Assembly: GCA_002633025.1 (NCBI GenBank)
Contig: NMRB01000034.1
Span: 535,201-599,200 of the forward strand
Source of the DNA: Notospermus geniculatus
Taxonomy: Eukaryota; Nemertea; Pilidiophora; Heteronemertea; Lineidae
DNA: 64,000 nucleotides
Direction of reading: 5' to 3'
Shown here: positions 57,447-64,000 of the stretch, piece after piece
Position numbering within the stretch: the stretch's first letter is position 1
How the letters are laid out: the number at the start of each line of letters is the position of its first letter
The notes under the pieces: generated by a model
What the model saw: the letters and a program-made list of their open reading frames with translations, nothing else
What the model was told of the DNA's origin: nothing
Database searches by the model: none
Translations under genes and position numbers: made by a program

Positions 57447-57737
57447 ATGGCCAAGTGCATGTTTATAGTTGCTTCCTTCGTTGTCGCATCGTTAACCTCT
57501 CCCCTTAAAGACGAAGAACGGTCTTACCATGACTATTTCGAAAGGATGACAACGCACACATGTATGATAGGGAAGGCGCTATATGGAATTTCTCCACATT
57601 CCTTATTAGAGTGTTCAAAGGTATCGTCCCTGGACTGGAGATCACCCGGGTTTGATCTTAACAACAAATTATGTGTGGTCCACTCACTGGCTTCAACAAG
57701 GATTCTCAGGGGCAATATGACAATATGGCGGAAAAAG
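57447..57737 (+). CDS. Secreted protein, first exon with Apple/PAN-like module
   Basis: The ATG (57447) opens a clear signal peptide, MAKCMFIVASFVVASLTS, followed by 79 residues to a donor AAAAAG|GTAGAG at 57738 in phase 0 (97 complete codons). Residues 52-80 (SLLECSKVSSLDWRSPGFDL and NNKLCVVHS) match the core of a PAN/Apple module: a Cys-bearing helix, a basic-aromatic turn, a G-F-strand, then a Cys-bearing strand. Two positions that are usually Cys (after the helix, and before PGF) are Ser here, leaving an incomplete disulfide set. PAN modules mediate binding outside the cell. The frame continues past the donor to 57815, so an unspliced reading is possible, but the resulting tail is not PAN-like. 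Downstream exons were not found; the LINE at 58085 would lie in the first intron. Confidence 0.6.
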
Positions 57738-58267
57738 GTAGAGTCAGATATCGGGTTATCGCAGCGCCCGGTTAGAACTGCGACTACATTTTGGTTAGGT
57801 TTTTCTCTTGTTTGAGCGTACCCGAACAATTATTGTAAAATAGATAAACGTAGTGGTTGGCCTAACCGGGCGGTTGCGAAATCTCACTATTGCAATTCAA
57901 AGTTTGCAGATAGGCCAACCAAACTGTAAAATTACTGATCATACTAAGAAAAGGGGACTGTTTCACTTTGAATTGAAGATTGCGATTGTGATCCGTGGGA
58001 AAACTGAAAGAGCTATGATCATGCAATTTGCAGGGATAATTCTGTGTTTCAGACCAATTTCAATGGTACAACAATCAATAACATTTAAAGTATTTTTTTA
58101 AGACGAAAGGATTTAAAACGCTTCGATTGGTCCGGAAGTTGAAGGACTCTGTCACTGCTAACAACATAGCTAACTCTCTACTTGAAAATAGGAATAGAGA
58201 TTTCTGGTCTGAGATAAAGAAAATATCCTCTTCTAAGAAAAGTCTGCCAAAGAATGTAGATGAGCAG

Positions 58268-58393
58268 GGGTAGCCGCATAGAAACTCCGCTAGCGCTAGC
58301 GGAGCCCATCTGCCGATAGTGCTGTGCATTTTTCCATGCATTTTAACACCGATAGGCTGTCGAAGCACTAGCGGAGTTTCTATGCGGCTACCC
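58268..58393. mobile_element. 126-bp MITE in the LINE, CAG target copy
   Basis: Inverted ends GGGTAGCCGCATAGAAACTC at both sides, with CTAGCGGAG and CTATCGG-type words inside. CAG is present at 58265-58267 and 58394-58396. Leaving out the element plus one CAG restores the LINE codons GAT GAG CAG GTC GGT AAC. Confidence 0.85.
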
Positions 58394-58783
58394 CAGGTCG
58401 GTAACGAAGCTATTGGGAATCTTGGCTGATAAATATACGACGTTATTTAACTCCTTGCCATATTCTGATGATGACATGACAGAATTTCAAAGTGATACCG
58501 GGTATATAAAATGAGATTAGAAATGGCTGTTGTAGGACAGACACGTCTGCCTTGAGACAACCACTGTCGGTTGACGACATCTCGACGGCTATTCACTTGC
58601 TCAAATTGAACACGGGTGACGGCTACGTCGGGATGTCAACCAACCATTTAAAGTACGGGCCTCATAGACTGAGAGTCGTCTTGTCTATACTCCTCTCTTC
58701 TATTTTCATACATGGGTACATCCCCGAAAAACTTCTATTCTCAACGATAATATCGATTCCTAAGAACTGCAGGAAATCTGCAT

Positions 58784-60847
58784 TATCGGCGGTTATATCC
58801 GCAAAAAGTAGACGTTGACAAAACATAGACGTAGATTCAAAAATCAGAGGCGTGCTTTTAGAAAACAGAGACGTTCTTTAAGGTGGGGGGCTACTTATAG
58901 CTGAGCTGATTTCCTAGTGGCAATCCACGGAACTGGCCTTTGTGCGCTGGTGAAACGACCAGTCATTCACATTCAGATTATATCCGATCACCCTGATATA
59001 CTGTTTTCGAAAACCAATCTTCAGTGTACGTGCCGACCCTAAATCTTTTGTGTCCACTGCGGGTATTGTTCAGCTCTGTCGCTGGTGCTTTGGTCACAAA
59101 TGGCCGAACAGAGTTTACTCAAAAAGCGGGCATCAGGCCTGTATGTTACAGACTATGTGGGAAACTGATGTGTCGCATCCCAAGTCTGCAAAATTGTTTG
59201 CGAACTCAAATTTTGACAACTTGTTATAACCTAATTAACTCCATCCTAATTAGTCAAAATGAACAATTCTTTCACAGAACGGGAGCATAAGGTAGTAGCT
59301 AAAACATTTTGTTGACATCAATTAGTTACTTTTTGTCATGAATACGTTAGGACGCTTGTTTTCAAAGAGCGTCAATAAAGTCGGCAAAAGTAGCCCCCCG
59401 CCTTAACAAAATAAAGACGATCGGTAACAAAACATAGACGTTCAGCTGTGATTTGGAGTCGTTCACAAAAGAGACGTTCAGTGGAACTCGAGTCGTGAAC
59501 AGAATTTGCAGACGTGCATTATCAGAGACGTTCATATTTTTCAAACGTAGCAATAATTTTGAATGGTACGCCAAACAGAGACGTTGACATAATTTGGAGT
59601 CGTTCATTAATGAGACGTTGGGTGGCGCTCGTGGCAGTAACAGGTGGACTAGCCGTTATTTACCTCCTGTCCAGACAACTTTTAATGAGGTCGAATTTGA
59701 TTGCATGTTGGTGCATGGTGATGTCCCATCATGCCTCAGCATGAATTAAGATAAAAGGGGGCGCTGCGATCACTTTCAGGAAAGTCGATTTTCACTGTAG
59801 TTGAGCCCCATTGGTAAGTATTTTTTTTAAAATTCCTTCGCAGTGCATTAGTACTGGGGAGTATCTACAAAACGTCGGGCGCAAAATTAAAATAATAGGT
59901 GGCGCTGCTGAGGTATTAATGCTTTTACGTTCTTGGTCATCAGTTCTGAATGGGTCAACAAATTGACCTAATTCTTGTACATTCATCATTTACACATGTC
60001 TCTGCATCCATAGGCTACATAATGCAATTTTCCGCATTTAACCCCTTCCTCATCTTTTTCAGTAAAATAGAATGCTTGGCCTTCCTTCTTGCAACTAGTG
60101 GCGCTATCCTAACCAAGCGGAGATAACCATAACTGGGTCACGTGACCGACTTTTTGACATGTGTAAATGATGAACGTACTAGAATTACGTCAATATGTTA
60201 ACCCATTCAGAACTTATGACCAAAAACGTAAATGTATTAATATCTCAGCAACGCCACCTATTATTTTAGTTTTGAGCCAGGCGTTTTATACACACATCCT
60301 AGTAATAATGCACTGCGAAGGAATTTTTAAAAAATATCAACCCACAGGCCTCAACTACAGTAAAAATCGATTTTCAGGAAAGCGGTCACAGCGCCCCCTT
60401 TCATCTTAATTCATGCTGAGGCATGATGGGACATCACCATGCATCAACATCCAATCAAATTCGACCTCATTAAAATTTGTCTGGATAGGAGGTAAATAAC
60501 GGCTAGTTCACCTTTAACTGCCACGAGCGCCACCCAACGTCTCATTAATGAACGACTCCAAATTATGTCGACGTCTCTGTTTGGCGTACCATTCAAAATT
60601 ATTGCTACGTTTGAAAAAAATATGAATGTCTCTGTTGAGGCACGTCTCCAAATTCTGTTCACGACTCAAGTTCCACCGAACGTCTCTTTTGTGAACGACT
60701 CCAAATCACAGCTGAAAGTCTATATTTTGTTACAGATCGTCTTCGTTTTGTTAAAGAACATCTCTGTTTTCTAAAAGCACGTCTCTGATTTTTGAATCTA
60801 CGTCTATGTTTTGTCAACGTCTACTTTTTGCGGACATAACCGCCCAT
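58784..60847. mobile_element. 2.06-kb foldback element in the LINE, ATCTGCAT target copy
   Basis: ATCTGCAT flanks both ends (58776-58783 and 60848-60855), an 8-bp target duplication. Ends read GGCGGTTATATCCGCAAAAA and its near-inverse. The right arm (60160-60847) is an inverse copy of the left (58784-58881 plus 59403-60000), with repeats such as AACATAGACGT, AGAGACGTTC and TTTGGAGTCGTTCA. The left arm is split by another element. No transposase. Confidence 0.85.
58882..59402. mobile_element. TTAA-flanked MITE nested in the foldback element
   Basis: TTAA at 58878-58881 and 59403-59406 borders 521 bp with ends GGTGGGGGGCTACTT and AGTAGCCCCCCGCC. The intact sister arm (60750-60765) has a single TTAA at the same place, which shows the empty site. 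TTAA duplication fits piggyBac-like or related insertion. Confidence 0.85.
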
Positions 60848-61029
60848 ATCTGCATCAGACACCAGGAACTATCGTGGTATTGCCTTAAACAGTCCTTTAT
60901 GTAAATTGTTAGAAGAAGTCGTTCTGCTAAAATGTGACCAAAACCTTGTAACTTCTGACCTTCCATTTGGTTTCAAGAAGAAAACATCGACTACTCACTG
61001 TTCGTACCTTGTCAAAGAGGCGATACAAT

Positions 61030-61827
61030 AGTGAGGTTAAGATCCTGAACGCTAACGACAAACATGAACGGGAATGACGTCATTGTCGTTCCCGTGAAAA
61101 ATTCGCGTTTATTTGGTTAAGAAGTGAATTACGGATGAACGTGAACGCGACCTATTGTTTAAGTAACTGGGCTTCCATTGTGTGTGTGTGTCGAACAATG
61201 CTATCTCATATTGGTACAATCTCCGACGGTGAGGTCAGACTGTTTCACCTCACTGACTCTGCCATCAGCAGGTCCGGACTATTTCAGCGGAGGATCGTAT
61301 ATATAGGTCACAGTGGTATTCCAGGGTGCCAAAATGGAATAGAAATTTTTCATGGTTTCATCCACAAACGAAATCCATGCGACCCAAATGAATTCGCGTT
61401 CTTATGCCATGTTCAAACGACAAATCGCCTCTTTCCACGTTCAACTCTTCCGAGAACGCAATCGGGTGGCGAGAAGCAGTGACGCAATGCGAGCCTTTAT
61501 TGGCCACGGTTGGTAATTATGCAATGGGAACAGTGTTCCCGGCATAATTGAGCGTGGTCGAACTGACCCCCCTACAAACATTACATCATGCCTATTGGAT
61601 TGATTCCTTGAATATGGGGTTGACAGCCAAGACCTCCGTAAGAAGATCTGTCTAGGCTATTCATTCGAATCACCTGAGCCCAACACCTCATTCAGGACAA
61701 TAGATTTAGGAGGAGGAATTCCTGTACAAGAAACGGCGTTCGAACGCGAGTGGGTTAGTCACGTGGCTGCCTACTGACGTCACTCGCGTTCACGTTTGCC
61801 GCTCGCGTTCAGGATCTTAACCTCACT
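61030..61827. mobile_element. 798-bp MITE in the LINE, AAT target copy
   Basis: Ends AGTGAGGTTAAGATCCTGAA and its exact inverse lie between AAT copies at 61027-61029 and 61828-61830. Leaving out the element plus one AAT restores the LINE codons ATA CAA TAT TAT CTT. The interior has TGACGTCA at each side and AACGCGAG / CTCGCGTT words. No protein is recognised in it. Confidence 0.85.
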
Positions 61828-62283
61828 AATATTATCTTAGAGGAGGAAGCAGCGTTTACGCTATGCTGTTGGACACAAGCAAAGCGTTCGACCGTGTAGA
61901 ATACATCAAATTGTTTCGCACATTGCGCAATAAGGGGATGTGCCCATTATTCTGCAGAGTTATTGCCTTTATGTACACAAAAGAGAGGCAGAGTGGGCTA
62001 ACCCTCATTCCTTTGATTACGGGTAGAGACGCCGTACAGGTCTTACTCCACAGACGGTTATTTAACTTCTTTAAGGGCGCATATTGTCATCAAAATCCCC
62101 TAATTCGATTAGCAGCAAAAATGTCCTTCAATGGCAGTGTGTCGGCGATTGGTAATTCCAATACACTAATACGAAACATGTACATGTACAACTTAACAAG
62201 AGATAACCTATTAAGTGCACATTCCAGCAACCTTATTTCTCCCCCAGTTAACGAGGAAGCATTGCGCACCGCAAGAACTTGTT

Positions 62284-62314
62284 AGACCATATCCACACTC
62301 CGTGGATATGGTCT
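62284..62314. repeat. Perfect 13-bp hairpin after the LINE
   Basis: AGACCATATCCAC, loop ACTCC, GTGGATATGGTCT. 62315-62689 has no gene. Confidence 0.8.
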
Positions 62315-62689
62315 ACTGTTTTTACTCAGCCCATCGCCGAGCCGAAAAGCCGTTCGTTTTTGACACGTTTCGCCTTCACCCTGGCGCAGATTGAGTTCCC
62401 AAGCGGCCTACTGACGTTTCTTGGACCACTTTCGAACCTCAGCCACATAACTTTCCCGATAGTACCTTATTTTTGTATATTTTGGGTGATTTTGTACCGA
62501 ATTTGATGATGTCTGATCAACTAGCAATTCTCCCACCCTCCCCCCGACGAAGCGGCCGAAATGATCTTGTTTCAACGAGAGAATGACCCAGTAGCAAATG
62601 GGTATTGGTAAACAGAGAAATCAAGAAATGGAGAAATCGAGAACTCCCATGATCGATTAGTTTAACCATCACCTATGGTTTATTCAAGA

Positions 62690-63320
62690 CTGATTATTCG
62701 TTCAAGATTTTTTAAAAGTACAGTCCAAGAATTTAATTTCCAAGAATTGTACAAGCCTCCAAGATTTATAAAATATCGTCCAATATCTGAAAAATTTCAT
62801 CCAAATCACGTGCGTCTTGCCAAGATGCACGTGACCACAATACTAATGACGTCATGAAGTGCATGAATAACCCGGGTGCATTTCGTCATTTTCATGAATT
62901 TTCTCTTTGCATTGCAACTTTGACGTCTTGGACACTCCCAGTAAACAGCCATGCAGTAGGGTCATTGCTCAAAAGGACTTAAAATTACCGCTATACCTCC
63001 TCCGGGGTTTGGAATAGGGAGACAAGACCAATCCCTGCAACTTTTCAAAAGAGACCCATAGTAAATTCTCAAGCACTTAGGAGCTGCAGGCCTAATTCGA
63101 GACACTTCCGGTAAGCAACCATACAGTGGGATTATTGCCAGAAGGGGCTGAAAATTAATGCTATACCTACCATAATTTGGGAATAGGGAGACAAGACCAA
63201 TCCCGACAACTTTTCAAAAGGGATCCATAGTAAATTCTCAAGCACTTAGGAGCTGTAGGCCTAGTTCGAGGCTATCGTTCATTTCATGATTTATGCTAAA
63301 TATCAACCTCACTACACTTG
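62690..63320 (+). repeat. Dispersed repeat with TGACGTCA, copy 2
   Basis: Matches 34560-35050 in order. The segment around AAGCACTTAGGAGCTG and AGACAAGACCAATCCC appears twice (about 62985-63110 and 63125-63275), a local duplication. No coding content. Confidence 0.7.
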
Positions 63321-63390
63321 ACCACAAACGAGCCAAGGATCGAACCAGGACCCTGAACTACGCCACAAAGGTCGCAGCTCCAAGGTCTTT

Positions 63391-64000
63391 CAGAACTTAG
63401 ACACAATTGTCTCGTTTATAGTAGGGTAGGGCAAATATGTGCTTTTTCCTAAAAATCAATTGTGTACAAGTGGTTTCCTAGGCGAAATTTAGTGCTGATT
63501 CCGAATCCGACAAGTATTTTTACTTAAAGGTACGTTTTCAGTCAGTACAGCCGCCATTTTTAAACATGGCTGCCAAAATACGGATTTTTAAGGGCGTATC
63601 ATCAATTAACGTTAAAACTACGGCATGTAGTGTATCCCCTATTATGTTTTTGGGGTCAAGGAATTCAATTTTGGCACAAAAAACATGATAGCATGAGTGC
63701 TGACAGTAGGAATTATACATTTTCGCCCACTTCTCTCCAAAAAATGCCACGAAAAAGAAGTTTGTGAGTGACAACAGACATAATTTTCTCTTATGATCAA
63801 CATATTTCTATGGAAAGTTCCTCTTCAAGCAAATCCCCAATGGCCCTTCATATCTGATGAGTAAAGTCATTCCCACGACTGTAGCAAAGTTGCACTTAGT
63901 TTGACTTCTGACTCAAAAATGAGCAGAATTCAATGAATCTCTAATTATGGTTTCCGATCTCAAGATCGGAAACCATATTGTGTTTGGTCATGGTGTCTGT
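63391..64000. other. Non-coding end of window with terminal hairpin
   Basis: No gene recognised. A perfect hairpin (TATGGTTTCCGATCT, CA, its inverse) lies at 63946-63977 and may be the start of another repeat beyond the edge. Confidence 0.6.

Larger units (their letters stand above)
58085..62285 (+). pseudogene. LINE copy, interrupted by three insertions and internally deleted
   Basis: Plus-strand pieces of one reverse-transcriptase gene: 58110-58267 (DFWSEIKKISSSKK, LPKNVDEQ), 58397-58783 (GNEAIGNL, YIPEKLLFSTIISIPKNC), 60848-61026 (TRNYRGIALNSPLCKLLE, FGFKKKTST) and 61831-62285 (YAMLLDTSKAFDRVEYIK, then the C-terminal region). Pieces abut three insertions, and the frame reads through each junction when the insertion and one target copy are left out (SASDTRNYRG; IQYYLRGG; VDEQVGNEA). 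Lines up with the copy at 46960-48580. From about 62000 the sequence jumps from motif A straight to the C-terminal part, so the motif B and YADD regions are missing. This copy cannot make an active enzyme. The first few codons lack the endonuclease domain. Confidence 0.85.

Noticed and set aside
63329-63390. Minus-strand GGTTCGATCCTTGG resembling a B-box with a GGCGTAGTTCAGG stretch
   Set aside because: No oligo-T run follows and no cloverleaf could be drawn; kept out as too weak.

Overview
This is a eukaryotic window, not a prokaryotic one. The recognisable genes are metazoan (a 7TM receptor, a TRP channel, ankyrin and secreted-protein exons), they have GT-AG introns, genes are few, and most of the sequence is transposon debris. 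The palindromic word TAGGCCTA, often beside ACATGTA, recurs throughout, and the repeat types (foldback elements, hAT-like and Tc1/mariner-like MITEs, LINE fragments) suggest an invertebrate, probably marine. I cannot fix the phylum. There are two assembly gaps (32741-32806 and 50545-51533) and several poly-G tracts.

Host genes, in order. (1) 1-1030, minus: the start of an ankyrin-repeat protein, running off the left edge. (2) 8231-14130, plus: a complete two-exon rhodopsin-like GPCR of 354 residues whose 4.8-kb intron is filled with transposons. (3) 22434-23097, plus: a last exon with a LamG/pentraxin-like jelly-roll domain. (4) 31627-31961, plus: a cysteine-rich, possibly PAN/Apple-like exon. 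(5) 39025-41535, minus: a long single-exon TRPV-type channel of 836 residues. (6) 57447-57737, plus: a first exon with signal peptide and an Apple/PAN-like module. The genes show no sign of acting together. The PAN-like and LamG-like exons are typical parts of secreted multi-domain proteins but cannot be joined into one gene here.

Mobile DNA, region by region. 2.3-7.3 kb: an exact tandem duplication, a 1.7-kb foldback element with a tRNA-Gly-like core, a TA-flanked element and a hAT-like MITE. 8.6-12.2 kb (inside the GPCR intron): a hAT-like element, and a 1.7-kb inverted-repeat element carrying a 156-bp tandem array and a decayed cysteine-rich ORF. 18.3-22.4 kb: a nest of TA-flanked elements inside one pair of terminal repeats. 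23.7-31.3 kb: a dispersed AGGTCA-rich repeat, several MITEs and a GGAC/GTCC-rich field. 36.6-38.2 kb: a tandemly duplicated LINE 3' end. 47-48.6 kb: a dead LINE reverse transcriptase. 49.2-55.5 kb: a large inverted repeat, a 99-bp satellite beside the big gap, and two copies of a 1.09-kb transposon packed with CACATGTG-type palindromes. 56.7-57.4 kb: a second tRNA-containing foldback element. 58.1-62.3 kb: one LINE copy broken by three independent insertions, one of which itself holds a fourth; the LINE reading frame is recovered across all three LINE insertion points when one target-site copy is discounted.

The most interesting points are the GPCR that lacks the canonical extracellular disulfide, the TRPV-like channel without the usual filter motif, the readable insertion history of the LINE at 58-62 kb, and the family of foldback elements with Pol III-like tRNA units at their centres.
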